NCBI GenBank assembly: GCA_028829895.1
Contig: CM054177.1
Location: 38,966,564 to 39,030,563 of the forward strand
DNA from: Sinotaia quadrata
Lineage: Eukaryota; Mollusca; Gastropoda; Architaenioglossa; Viviparidae
DNA length: 64,000 nt
Direction of reading: 5' to 3'
Each line of letters opens with the position of its first letter. Position 1 is the first letter of the stretch. The translations under genes and the position numbers were made by a program. Below, piece after piece: positions 24,480 through 37,200 of this stretch. The notes under the pieces were generated by a model. It was not told where the DNA came from. It saw only the letters and a program-made list of their open reading frames with translations, and did no database searches.

Positions 24480-25345
24480 GCTGCATGTCTAATCAAACAA
24501 TGTACAAAATCAGTCTAGAAGGCTACATAGTCTTTCAAGCTTCTAATCACATATATACAAACAGTTGTGAGAGCTATGTAGTCTTTCACGCATCTAATCA
24601 CACACATATACAAACAGCTGTGATGGCTATGTAGTTTCTCACACATCTAATCACATGCACACAAACAGTTGTTAAGGCTATGTAGTCTCTCACACATCTA
24701 ATAATAAACATATACAATCAGATTTGAAGCTACATAGTCTCTCATTAGTCTAATCATGCACGTATATGATCAGTTGTGAAAGCTGCGTAGTCTCTCACAC
24801 ATCTAATCATACACATACACAATCAGTTGTGAAGGTTATGTAATCTCTCACATTTCTAATCATACACATATACAATCATTGTGAAGGCTATGCAGTCTTT
24901 CACATGACAATTCAAATTACATATATCACTTTTATCAGCCATAAATGTTATGCAGTTTCTCAAATGTCTAGCTATATGACATACATAATCAGTTATTATG
25001 ACTATATTATAGTCTCTCAACAAGACTAATCAAAAATATATAGTCATGAAGATTAAGTAGTCTCTCAACAGAACTAATACAACAAATATAATCAGTAATA
25101 AAGGCTATGTAGTGCCCCACACAGTACTAATCATACAACATACAATTAGTAGTGAATACTGTATACCTCTCAAATGGAATTCATCATACCAAAATACACA
25201 ATCATTCATGAAGGTCGTGTAGAATCTCACAACTGTCTAATCATGTAACATGCTATTAATGAATATGTTTTTAGATGGGAAATGAAAACTACTAGAGTCC
25301 TACAAACAACTAATCATACAAATTACACAATAAAGTTATAAAGTA
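24480..25345. repeat. ~58-65-bp minisatellite, about 13 units
   Basis: Units share GCTATGTAGTCTCTCACACA, TCTAATCATACACATATACA and ATCAGTTGTGAAG. They are best conserved at 24540-24900 and increasingly degenerate to the right. Confidence 0.85.
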
Positions 25346-26060
25346 TATCTCTACTTTTCAAACATAAATTAAAAATATAAAATAAGTATTTCTAAAAATA
25401 TTAATTTAAATTTAATTACATGTCCTCAATGAATAGCATTTAAATTGTATACCTTTATTCTTTTTATCCTTCTAATTGGCTTTGAATTCAAAGTTTGTGC
25501 ATTACATTTTCTTTTAATCTCACAAGCTGCCAATAAGTCAATATTATCAAATGTTAAAACACTGTTACATAGGTGATTAGACTGATTTGTGGGTCATCAA
25601 TGTAACAGCATTTGATTAATGACAACTTTTCGGTATTCATCAATCTAATTCAGCTTATTTTTCAGTATGAACTCTTTTGGATATACAATACATATGTTGT
25701 AATGTTTTGAAGAAAAATTATTATACTATAAAAATATAAATATGTCAAAGGAGAGTTAACTGTCTAGTTGCCAACTATTAATGGTAACTGCTTAGTTTCC
25801 AACTATCAACTTGAAATCACTAGTGTCTGTATCATTATCACCTCATTCATTATCTAATTTCTTGATAAATGGTAAACTATGTTATATATGAGTTATGACA
25901 ATAGCTTCACTCGTAGAGAGAATCAAAATGCAGTCAGAAAACTATCATTGGGAATGGGAGGGAAACCCTAGAGAGATGAAAATTTATTGTTTACAAATTT
26001 CTAATAGGAATTCTTCATCATAAGACAAAACATAGGCTTTGCATATTTATATATTTTAAC

Positions 26061-26083
26061 ACACACACACACACGCATGCACG

Positions 26084-26120
<37 letters not shown>
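26061..26120. repeat. CA microsatellite
   Basis: A (CA)n tract with a few GCA interruptions. The Cys/Val-rich open frames across it are artefacts. Confidence 0.9.
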
Positions 26121-26124
<4 letters not shown>

Positions 26125-28477
26125 CACACATCTATATCTGCAATATATATAAAAAGTATGTGCATTCTGTTTAGCCTTTCTATACAAATTTTGGCAGTGA
26201 TCTTTTTCCCATCTAAAAACATATTCATTAATAGCATTAATAAGCAACAACTTTGTGAATGCCAAAACACAGAGCTGATTATCTCTTAGAAAATTATCTC
26301 CAAAGTAATTTGATATCAATGCAATAGTAAAGCAAAGCAAATGTTGAATGCTTGAATTTGACAAAGAAAAAAGAAAAATTACAAAATATGACAAACACTT
26401 TGATCTTGAATAGTTTAGCAGGTTCACATTAGTATTAATTCAATTTAATATTTGTGTATGCAAAACACAGAAGACAAATAAATGGTTCTTGCTTTAATCA
26501 CTCAAAACTTTATTTTAATTCTTAATAAAAAAAAGACATCCAATGAATTCCTTGATCAGAGTTGTCATAGGAAAACTTAGAAACACAAATCCACAAACAC
26601 TATAGCGTAAGAATCTCTACACCAGACACAACAACATGGATAAAACAATAAAATAATCCATAAATAAAAATTATTTTAGTGCTTCAGAACAATTTAAGAT
26701 TATCAAGAAGAATTAAAGATGCATGATGTTTTAATTTAAATCACAGTACTGGCCAATTACAGTTTCCTCCAAATAGTTAGGATTGAGAATGATAGGCCAA
26801 AAACTAAAATAGTTCTGCATCATGAGTGAAATAATAAACTCTTGCAACTATGTATGTTCATTTAAGGACTTCAACAAAGCAAATATTAAAGCAATGGGTA
26901 TTCTACTTTGAGAACAACCATTTTTGAAGAACTTCTAACTCTTTGTCTTGGCAACCTAAGCATTCACAATGACTTCATAGATTTCTGAACACATGTATTA
27001 ATAATAAAACCATAAAAATCACCATAATAAGTTTTAATTTTGCATATTTCTATGAATTATTACTATTCCCAAACTCATTTCATCCATATTTTAAACTAAT
27101 GAATTTATTTTTATTGTACAATGCAAATCATGTAATATGTGACATAATCACTGAACAACAAAACTGTGGCCTCACTGTGGCATTAGTAAACATTTTGGAT
27201 AATACTCAATATTGTGGAAGAGGAGTGTTTGGAATTATATACATGCACAAAAATGCAGTATATAGCAGTAACTTGTGCCATTTTATTATGACTGCAATAT
27301 AATAATGATATGAACATTTGGGTTAATAAGAATGTACAAGATACACCTATCTGTAATCAGAAAGAGTAGTAAGCATTATAAGAGAAACAATTCTCACAGA
27401 CGCAAATCTTAAATCACAACTCTTATTTCTTAAGTTAGTAATGAAACTAAATGATTATATTTTTATTTATACATTTTAAAAAATTTTTCTTGATTATTTT
27501 TTCCATTTTAATAAAAACTTAAAAAACTTTATAAACTTATCAAAAAGCACCTTTGACAAATCTGAAAAGAGGAAAATGCCAAATTGTTAGAAATACAGTG
27601 GAGTAACTATTGTAGTATTATAAACTTGTAAAAAGAACATTAATAAACAAAGAACACATTTTCATTACATTATATCTAGCTGTGAGTACTGAATGTTGAA
27701 TTATTTTTTAAGTTTTATAAAATTATCTTTTCCTGACTTACAACATTTAACAAATGCTTGTCCTCTGAAATCTTAAACAAGAAAAATAATCTGAGGCTTT
27801 ATCATTTGTCTTGTGCATCTCATCAAAACATCCATACGTACTAACATAAGCAAATCACCCAAAGAGTTAAATGTACATATAAAACACATTCACATGCACC
27901 CACATCCATGCCTGCAGAGAAGCACTCTAACACAATAACCACTTGTGCAGAATGTGGCTATTTATAATCATACATAGTTACACCAAGACCAGTTTAAAAA
28001 GATATGAATGTATTTCTTTGATCTAACATGACATAGATTGCAAACTCGAAGGTCAGGCAGCAGCTAGGACATTCATGAACCAGACACATTCACACACAAA
28101 GTCCATATGTTTTAGTTTGCCTTAGCCACTCCATCTTCATCTGTTCGATTTGACATCATTAAGCTGCCTGTAATCTAAAATGGATCAGTATTGAACATGT
28201 ACTGCTTGCATAAGGAGATTGTGTGAGGGAGTCAATGAGTGTGCTTTGTGTGCAAGTGTGTTTGTGTGTGTGTGTTGTCATTAACTTGAATTCCTATGAA
28301 AAGTAATAGTCAAATAACACTGTAATTCATGCCCAACTGTTCAAACATTCTTGTAACATACATATAAAAATTCAATTGTCTTCACTTAGATTATTATTTT
28401 CCTAAATAGAGTTTCAAAGGGATTACTTTTCCTCAAATACAATAAAACTATGATTTAGTGTCCTGCTAACCACATAC

Positions 28478-28588
28478 CTCTTTTTCCTCCAGCAAAGTTC
28501 TATATTCTCGAGAGATACTGTTTATTTGTAGCTCTGATGATTCTGCTTTATCTTCAAGCTCATGGTTAATGTATTTCAGTCGCTCATT
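28478..28588 (-). CDS. TRIP11/GMAP-210 exon 3
   Basis: The exon has a GCATTAG acceptor and a GAG|GTATGT donor, is 111 nt long and is phase 0 at both ends. It encodes 37 residues that open NERLKYINHELEDKAESSEL and close SREYRTLLEEKE. This is the most diagnostic coiled-coil segment in the window. It aligns without gaps to the N-terminal coiled coil of GMAP-210, where NERLK, a Leu-Glu-Glu/Asp-Lys step, a Ser-Glu-(Ile/Leu)-Gln-Ile step, a Ser-x-x-Tyr-Arg step and a terminal x-x-Lys-Glu recur. That comparison is from memory of the human protein, not a search. Heptad hydrophobics (L4, I7, L11) support a parallel coiled-coil dimer typical of golgins. Confidence 0.9.
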
Positions 28589-30039
28589 CTAATGCAAAAA
28601 TAAACAAAAATATTTTTTCCTGTTGAATATAGCAGTAAGCAAACAGTTCAGTACTCTCTATATTATAAAAATAATTTATGCCTTACAGTAAGGAATATTT
28701 ACTAAGTAATAGTGAATTAATCCTTAAGCTCACAGTGAGTATATTTCTGTCATTCATTCTAAGGCAAAAAACAAACAAATCATTTCTGTCTTGTTTAATA
28801 CAGTAGTAAGCAAACAATCTGGTACACTCTGCATTACAAAAATACTGAGTGTATAAAATTGCAGGATTATATGTTACTAGAAATATATCTTGATATATCT
28901 CATATATATCTTAACAGATATATGCTTTAAGATTTGGACAATGGCTTTAGTATTCAGTAAAGATGTTATATATATATCAGATCAGTACAGGAGCAAATGT
29001 AAGAATAACTTGGCAGATGAAATTATAAAATAATGACAAATTAAGACACTGTGGCTGAATTGATATTTGTTCTGAATTCTAGTTTCTGATTAGAAATTAA
29101 CTTCTAAAAAGATGGTTGTTTATTAAGTAAATGAGTTATGAATGATTCACTGTCTGACAATGTTGTGAGTTGTGCTGTGAACTTTATTTTTTATTAATTT
29201 CTTTCAACTAAATATACATATAGTGCAGGCTATAACAGCATTGTCAATAATTATGTATGGTCTTAATTGTTTGAGAAAAAAATTATTGTAGCACAGACAT
29301 TGCTACATTATAGAAAGATGTATTTTGATTCTGAAATATAAACCAGCTTGAAGTGATATAATCTTATATTTTTATTATGTCTTCTATTGCTGATGTGGCT
29401 AATTCAAGGTTTGTTTGAGTGAGTGTAAATAACAATATTGTACATTATTCTGAGAGTTATATCTTATTTCATTTCTAGTTATAAACACAGGCTTATACTC
29501 TTGATCAGACTGAAATTAGTATCCCAATAAATCAATGAATTTTGGATTCTTATTCTAGTTTTACATATACAGTTGTTACTGAGGGAACGTGGATTTATAC
29601 AATTAAGATGAGGGCCATATATATTTAATGAATTAAGACAGGCATTGAAATAATTTAATGTGAGATTTTATAAATGTAGAGTATATCACTATATGAAACA
29701 AGCTTAATTAAATATAAGGTAGATAATATTTAGAACCAGTTAACAGATATGAAATGTGAAAGAAGTGTCTTTTCAATTACTCTGACCATGGCTAGGTCAC
29801 TTATAGGAGACTAACTCATTTATATAACAAAGGAAATTATGATTAATTATAGTTCTTAATAAATAAGAATGTAATCTCTAGAAACCTATCTGTAAAAGTT
29901 CGTATATTTTATTGTTTAGAAAATATAAGAAATTACTTTAAGTTTGAGACCATCCACACACAAACACTGTGAAATGTTTTGATTACTGTATGACCAGTTT
30001 ATATATATATATTTATTTATAATATCTGATGGTGTGCAA

Positions 30040-30640
30040 GTCTGCTATGGCAGTGATATCATTATAGCTCTCAGCAGACTGAAACACTGTACCCAATGAA
30101 GAAAATATACAGATAGAAAGAGCACAGCAACCAAAGTAAATTTTTTTTTTTTTTTTTTGACAGTGGTTCCTGCCTGGAAATATACTGAAACTCTTCCTAC
30201 ATAAGAGTGTACAGAAGCTCCAATTCCTGTTGGACCCAGTTCTGACTCAAATGAAGCTGTGCTATTACTGTACTAGATTTACTACCATTCTAGTCATCCT
30301 AAACTAAGCCTGTCAATCACTCATCTTCAGTCACTACTTTGCAAGGAGGAACATCTCTACTACTGAATATTTACAAGCCTTCACTCTGGGGAAATTTGCT
30401 AGTCTGCAATAATATTTGTATTTGGAAAGTTTAAGATTTTCTGCAGATTGACTTTCTTCAACCTTTGATCATTGAAGAAGAACTGAGAAGTTCATTATAT
30501 CAACTATATACCTGTCTAGGTGAGAACGAATATGTTTGGTGGCAATCCTCTATCAATGTATGGTGCATGACTAATCACATCAATTTGTAGCTTTGTTTAT
30601 TTCAGTTCAATAGTTCATTCACCCATCCATATATCTCACT
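30040..30640 (+). repeat. Dispersed repeat, copy 3
   Basis: Collinear with the copy at 20160-20935. The left motifs ATATCATTATAGCTCTC, the middle block TTTACTACCATTCTAGTCAT and the right block ACCTGTCTAGGTGAGAACGA ... ATGACTAATCACATCAATTT ... TTCATTCACCCATCC are all present in order. A poly-T tract at 30140-30158 interrupts it. Confidence 0.5.
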
Positions 30641-30871
30641 AGCACTGAATTAAGTTAATCCCTAAAGCATTATAAGATAAAATATTTAGACACTAAATAC
30701 TAAAGATACTAAAAATGTTTAATTTTTAAAATAATATTCTTAAGCTAAAAACAGCTATAATATCAGAGGACTTATGTAACCTGTAGACTTCTAATATGAA
30801 TTTTTTTTAAAATAATCAGTTTCCAAATTAGGTGTTATTAAATGCCACTGTTTTCATGACTGAAGAGAAAC

Positions 30872-31040
30872 AATACCAAGTTATGCAAGTAAACAATAAT
30901 CTATTCTGACATGGGAAGTCTGAAAAAACAATATCAAATTATGCAAGTAAACAATAATCTATTCTGACATGGGAAGTCTGAAAAAAACAATATCAAATTA
31001 TGCAAGTAAACAATAATCTATTCTGACATGGGAAGTCTAG
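30872..31040. repeat. Three-copy ~60-bp tandem repeat
   Basis: Three nearly identical units contain TATGCAAGTAAACAATAATC followed by TATTCTGACATGGGAAGTCT. The high identity implies recent duplication. Confidence 0.9.
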
Positions 31041-32202
31041 AAGTTTGCATTTAAATTTATTTATGACTGTTTATTCTAAAAGAAAAATTAATGCTGTCAT
31101 AACAAAATATTATCAATAGTTTCCCTACTTAATTACAACTCATATGACAAAGCATACTTTTTTTTTTAAAAGCTTACAAAATTAAAGAGCATATCCTACA
31201 ACCCACTCATACAAACACATAGATATAATAAGATGAAATAGATACATTTAATTTAAATGTAGTAAGACAGATTTAAAATGAATAAATAAACATATAGTAG
31301 AAAATTCAATCTTATCCATACTGTATGAGTGAACGCAAAACTGTAAAATGTGAAATAAGAAGTATTTACATTGTAAAAAATCCAAAGCATGATTTGTGTG
31401 GTTTTTTTAAAAAAAATAATGATTCAAAGAAATGATCCATATATCAAGTAAACAATTTTGTAAAGACCCAAAAAATAATGGCAACTTGATTGGTTCCCAG
31501 AGCACTTTCAAAAGTCAAGTTCTATTGCAAATGCAGTTTGAAATGTTGAATAAGAAAATGAACATAAAGTACATATGAAACCTATGATAAACAAGGCCAT
31601 AAGTGTGAATTGTGAACATAAACTGTGAAGTTTTAGAGACATTTCAACTGGAAAAAATGGCCATGATTGCTTGCATGTCACTAAATACTTGATTTTTTCT
31701 ATGGCTTTTTATGACACAACCAAATCCTGAGCAAGCAATAAGCAATATTAATGAGCACTATTTCTTGTTTACTGTCATTAATAAAAGAGTGTCTTGGTGC
31801 ATGTACAGTACTACTAGTAGCATTTGTATAATGTGTGGTCTCTAACACAAGCAATAGCCTATTTTTATCTACTACATAATTTTAATAACATTTTACTGTT
31901 AGATGTCTTTCATCAATTTTAAGCAAATTATATTAATTATATATTTGTTTATGAAAATTTAATTTAATGTAAATTCACCAAAAATATTAATTATTGCATT
32001 TAACAATCAACATTTTACTGTTATATAACATGAAAGCAAATTCATTACTTTACCATACATTATACTTTTATAGAAAGGAAAACATAAAAGAAACTCTCAA
32101 ATGGACAGGAAAAGAACATTATTTTTTATTTTATTTTTTAAGAGAAGAGCCAAATGTAATCATACAAATCATATTTAATAATTAACTCTTGCTGTTACTT
32201 AC

Positions 32203-32279
32203 TTCCAACTTCTGTGCAGCATAAACTGACTCTAATTGTTGAATCCTTTCTTTAGCAAGACTGAGTTCTGTTGCATAGT
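32203..32279 (-). CDS. TRIP11/GMAP-210 exon 2
   Basis: A TTTTCAG acceptor precedes ACTATGCAAC, and the exon ends TTGGAA|GTAAGT. The 77 nt start by supplying the last two bases of a codon: the G left over from exon 1 plus AC makes GAC (Asp). They then give YATELSLAKERIQQLESVYA followed by AQKLE, ending in phase 0. The sequence begins the golgin coiled coil, and the exon 3 start (NERLK) follows it exactly as expected for this family. Both splice sites are strong and the two junction phases agree, so this exon is secure even though it is short. Confidence 0.88.
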
Positions 32280-33416
32280 CTGAAAATGCAAATCACATAA
32301 CATGTAAATAATATAATAAATTAGATTGGAGATTGTGACACCAACGCCACCCAAGTTATTGGTTATGATTATTAGTAGTAGTACTAGTATTTAATTATCC
32401 ATAACTAATTACAAGTGATTAGATTCTTAATTATGTTATTAATAATTCTCCAGAAGACACCACTCGTCTCTCACACTTGGCGGATAGGCAGGCACTGTAA
32501 ACATTTTTTCTCTTCCATAACATTAAAGACAAACATTTACCATCACACAATATTTCCTTACCAAAGGACAAGATAAATCAGTCCTTTAATCTATATTTAG
32601 TGAGCCCCATCCACCCACTATCTCTCCAAAATATGGTTTTCAATATGTATAAAAAGGTCAATAAATTTATTAAATCAACAATCAAGTATACAACATATGA
32701 ATACAATGAAAAGAACATTGATATTTACATCACTTCACAACAATGTTTGATTAACACTAGACAATCATTCAGTTTATTCTAGCATAGACATCAGCAGTCA
32801 CCTTAGCATACATATATAATCAAATTCATGGATGTCATTCATCATAGAATGAGATGGAGTTTTAGACAAATAATTAAAGTCAATGTGCATAACCTTTTCA
32901 ATGATAGCCGCTGTCGCTGTGGCACATATTCACAATCATGCAGTTTGCAACAAGTCACTGTCTTTCTTATTTAGATGACGGTTCAATGTACCCCTTCTAG
33001 GCACATTACACAACATTTCCAGAATCTTTGATGTGCCCACAAAGTACACCTCTGAAGAACCATCCAAAATTTCACATGCGCTATGAAGTACATCAGGAGG
33101 AAAGTTTCAGAAATTTCATGTGCGCTACTCAAAAAAAAAAGTACACTACAAGGAATGTTCAAAATAATCTTTGTGAATTCTCAAGACCAAACTCAGGCCA
33201 CAAATTTCCATCTTATTGGTCCTCAAATGGAATTCATAGGAATCAACTTACAGCATGTTTACTGATAAGTTTAACGATAACACTGGATTCTCACACCAAC
33301 GTGATCAAGTAAAGTACAGTAGTCACTGTTGCCTAAGTTAAAAGAAAAGGTTTGCTCTTCTCTGCAAAAGTCAAATTAAGGCAGCACTAAATTTCAGGCA
33401 TATTTCATTTCCAAAA

Positions 33417-33795
33417 TTCCTTTCTTTCTTATACACATTCTCAAATTACAAAGTCTGCAATAATATTCATTAGCCCAATACACACACAGCATAAGAAATA
33501 TATCATTGATCAAAATCCACAAGTATAATGTACAACATAATCAAATTAGTGAACATTCAATTACATTAAGCATTCTCAAATTAAAATCATAGATCAATAG
33601 CAGATATGTATGAAATATTTCTAAGTCCATTCTTCCTTTATCTGTCAGTTAACTTGCCATAAGCTAACGATCTAAAACTCCTTTCTCTCTTACAAACATT
33701 CTCAACTTATAAAACCTGCAAACAATATTCATTAGCCCAATACACATAAAGTATAAAATAAAAAAAATAGCATTGATCAAAAATCGCAAGTGTGT
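33417..33795. repeat. Two-copy duplication, ~275 bp apart
   Basis: ATATTCATTAGCCCAATACA and neighbouring sequence (CTTTCT...ACATTCTCAA, ATTGATCAAAAATC) occur at 33417-33525 and again at 33690-33795, diverged. Confidence 0.65.
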
Positions 33796-33879
33796 GTGTG
33801 TGATATTAAACTGCTCAAACTTAAGCTAAAAGGACTTGTAACAAGGCTAGTTGCATAACTTTTATGGTTATCCAGTTAT

Positions 33880-33935
33880 TTTTAAACGTTAATAGTTAAA
33901 CGTTATAGTTAACGTTAAAAGTTAAACGTTACAGG
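33880..33935. repeat. AACGTT-rich short palindromic repeats
   Basis: GTTAAACGTTA-type units repeat five or six times in about 50 bp. Each AACGTT is a palindrome, so the tract can form several small hairpins. Confidence 0.6.
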
Positions 33936-34619
33936 AAAAGCATTTAGGTAACTTGCATTAACAATACAAACAAAACCTCAAAAATATTTTAACCCATTCC
34001 ATGACAGAAAATAGATGTGTTTTTTCCATATTGCTCTCTCAATTACATTGGAGCAAATTTCCAAATTTTCCACATATTTTATATTTTGTAGTATCTGGTA
34101 TTTATAAAATGGATCATTCAAAATGTTAACATAAAAATATTTTGTATTATTTGGCATCTTGTATTTATAAAAACAAATCATTCATACTATTAGTTCCTAA
34201 AATATTTTGTATTAAACAGTATCTGATATTTCATTAAACAGATCATTTCATAATACTAGAGCCAAACATTTCTATGATGGATCTCTTATGTCTAATGCAC
34301 TTATGAGAAACTACACACTCTTGACAAGAGCAAACTTCAAAGTGTGCTAATATGATTTTTAATGCTCATTCATAACTATACAGATTAGTTCATTCACATA
34401 TTTTTTATAATGTTTTTAATTGTTAAATTAATTACAACTTAAAGAATTGCAATCATGTTTTTTCTCTCTCATTTCCTTCAATCTCCAATATTCATTGAAA
34501 GCATGAAAGACATGAAATATAATGTTTTCTTTAGAGAGAAATGTCAGAATTTTGCCAGATTTCTTTGTTGGTTGTGATTTAAGATGTGCTAAGTATCAAA
34601 GAAATTGTTAAAGAGTTGT

Positions 34620-36440
34620 ATATATGTGTGTTATGCTAGTACCAAAATACTACATATGATCTGTGTATTATACCAGTTTCAAAACACCATATATAATGTT
34701 AACTGATGTCAAACCACAATATATTTTAAGAGATTCTCAGAGTATAAATAGTATTTTATTTACAGGTATACAGCATCAAAAGTACTATATATATATTGCA
34801 ATAGTGTCAGTATATATACTATGCAGTCAGAATGTGTGTGTGTGCGCGTGCAAAGCCAGTTCTGAGCAACAGATAAAATGACCTATTTAATGCCTTGTTA
34901 GATATGGGTTAGGCAAATGTCAGAGACCTATATAATTGTGATTTGTGTCAGCACCCTATATTTGATATATGATGAGCCATTGTCTGAGTGCTATATATGA
35001 TTTGTGAAGTGTTAGCATCTGCAATAAATTTGATCTGAATTAAACCTGCATCAGAAAGCTTATTCATGTCAGAGCATTTAAGTATGATCTGTATTGTGTC
35101 ACAATGCTCATTATGATTTATGTTGTGTCAGTGTCTGAGTACTATATAAATGATTAGTATTGTGCAAGTACCAAAGTGCTATATAATTTAATGTGTTCTA
35201 TGTTAAATCAATCTAGAGTGCTAAATATTTGGTGTATGTCAAAATGACATATTTCATTGGTGTTGTGCCAGTGCAAAGTATTGAATAATTACAAATGATG
35301 TTATGTCATATGATGTATTTTGTATCACTAGATATGATGTATTTTGTATCAATGTCAGAGTCCTATATATGTTAGTGCCAGAATATATGTGTTATCTAGT
35401 GTTAGGACACTATATATGATAATGTGTCGTGCCAAAGTCAGAGCTCTATATAGGATATGTTATTTTCAGATCTCTCTCTTGCTCTGTCAGAGTTAAATAG
35501 TTACATATGTAAGTTATATAACCAGTCAGAAGATTATATATTATGCAGTAATTAGAGCGCTGTGAAAATGAATTGATCTGTAAAGTCAGAGTGCTATATA
35601 CAAAATCTGGTTTGTGCAAGTGTCAGAGAGTTATATATGATTTGTTATATATCAGTATCAGAATGCTATATAATTATGATCTGTAAAGTCAGAGTGCTAT
35701 ATACAAAATCTGGTTTGTGCAAGTGTCAGAGAGTTATATATGATTTGTTATATATCAGTATCAGAATGCTATATAATTATGATCTGTAATATGTCAGTGA
35801 TGTTGTGTACATTAATTATGATCTATACTAAGCCAGTTATGATCTGTTTTATCAGTGTCAAAGTGCTATGACTGATCTAAGCTATACCAGTGTCAGAATG
35901 CATATATGATCTATGTTGTGTCACTTTAAGAGTATTATATATGATCTGTGTTCTATCAGTAACTGCCAATTATGATATGAGTTAGAGAACACAATGTATG
36001 ATCTGTTCCCTAACAATAACAGTGCTATGTATGTCATACTGTGCTATGTCAAATGTCACTATCACTGCTATGTATGATCTGTATTATACTAAATTACTAT
36101 TGTAAAAGTGTACCAATTATGTAAGTGATATGTATGATCTGTATTTTAAAAGTGTAAAAGTGTACCAATTATGTCAGTGCTCTGCATGAGCTGTGCTCTA
36201 CCAGTGCAGAGCGCTATATATGATCTGTGTTCTACCAGTGCAGAGTGCTATGCATGATCTGTGATCTACCAGTGCAGAGTGCTATGCATGATCTGTGATC
36301 TACCAGTGCAGAGTGCTATGTATGATCTGTGTTCTACCAGTGCACAGTGCTATGTATGTGTGTTCTACCAGTGTAGAGCTTTATGTATGATCTGCGTTCT
36401 ACCAGAGTAGAGCACAATGTACAACCTGTGCAAAAAGATA
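34620..36440. repeat. ~34-bp satellite, diverged left arm
   Basis: Units resemble CAGTGCAGAGTGCTATGTAT followed by GATCTGTGTTCTAC. Copies left of about 36060 are strongly diverged (TCAGAGTGCTATATATGATC with variable spacers). A 107-bp block is duplicated near 35585 and 35691. Copies at 36180-36420 are close to the right arm's consensus. Confidence 0.85.
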
Positions 36441-36498
36441 GTTACATCAGACCTAATGTGCACATATCTGAATCTCACAAACTAAACAGCAAAAAAGG

Positions 36499-37200
36499 TT
36501 AGTGAGATTTGTGAAACTGACTTTTGGCTTTCAAGATATCATCAATGTTTGGTTTGGAATTGCTGCATCCAATCAAGAGAATTGCTTTCAAATGTTCATC
36601 AGTCAATCTTGTTCGATGTGCTGACTTCACATACTTCATTTTTTGAAAATGTTTGCTCACAGACATAAGTTGTTCCAAACATTGATGCCATACCAGCAGC
36701 AAATTTCTTCAGTTTCAGAAACTCAACATCAGGTAAGCAGAGGTAAAATTCAACAAGTTTTCCTTCTCTGTGCTTCTCTTTCAACAAGTCATTTGCTTGC
36801 AAATCAAGGAGCTTCAACTGTAGTTCAACTGGCACATCATCAAAGTTACAATGAAACGGATTCTGGAATAGAAAAATGATCACTCTCAATTCTGTCAAGA
36901 TATGAAAATCTCTGCAAAAATTGCTTCTTCAAGTCACGAATAATTATTTTTGGAAAATCAAGGTTGACATCTTCGGCGATTGTAGCGCAAAACTCTTTGA
37001 AACAGTGAAAACAAGAAAAGTTTTCTCCTTCCAGTTGTGCTTCAAACAATGATAACTTTCTCCTTGTATTCTAAACATAATATTTAAATTGTGTCACAAT
37101 GTCTTGTGTTCCATATTCAAATTCAAGTACCATTGGCAGGCCTGATGAACTGATGTCGTGGGTCAGATCCGGTCCGTGGGCCGTAGTTTGGTGATCCCGG
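36499..37200 (-). pseudogene. hAT-family transposase remnant (C-terminal part) with one terminal repeat
   Basis: The minus strand starts with CGGGATCACCAAACTACGG at 37200, a hAT-type terminus, followed by about 125 bp of non-coding sequence and then the C-terminal third of a GTF2IRD2/ZBED-like transposase. Three frames are needed. 37049-36846 contains ENFSCFHCFKEFCATI and SYLDRIESDHFS. 36898-36599 contains NPFHCNFDDVPVELQLKLLD and MASMFGTTYVCEQTFS. 36702-36499 contains MKYVKSAHRTRLTDEHLKAI and ends at TAA. The last two blocks form the hAT dimerisation domain. Two frameshifts and the missing N-terminal two-thirds mark an internally deleted, dead copy. It lies inside the 34-bp satellite, whose units resume directly at 37201. 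It is oriented oppositely to what would be needed to join it to the N-terminal remnant at 15718, so the two are separate insertions. Confidence 0.8.

Larger units (their letters stand above)
19431..28477 (-). other. TRIP11 intron 3 (9,047 bp)
   Basis: The intron lies between the GTATGT donor at 28477 and the CTACAG acceptor at 19431. Besides the dispersed repeat (20160-20935), two 1-kb minisatellites and a CA microsatellite, it contains a moderately GC-richer block at 21330-21700 without a recognised domain, and the CpG-richer block at 22250-22560. The rest, including 25346-28477, is AT-rich with no gene seen on either strand. Confidence 0.75.
28589..32202 (-). other. TRIP11 intron 2 (3,614 bp)
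   Basis: Bounded by the GTAAGT donor at 32202 and the ATTAG acceptor at 28589. It holds a partial tandem echo of exon-flanking sequence at 28700-28830 (AAGCTCACAGTGAGTATATT... resembling 28555-28620), a dispersed repeat copy and a three-unit minisatellite. No other exon is seen. Confidence 0.8.

Noticed and set aside
26001..26427. Open frames containing runs of Cys-Val across a CA tract
   Set aside because: They are pure microsatellite translation.
15718..37200. Treating the two hAT pieces as exons of one domesticated GTF2IRD2-like gene
   Set aside because: On the minus strand the C-terminal piece precedes the N-terminal piece, both have stops or frameshifts, and each is cut by repeats. They are independent dead elements.
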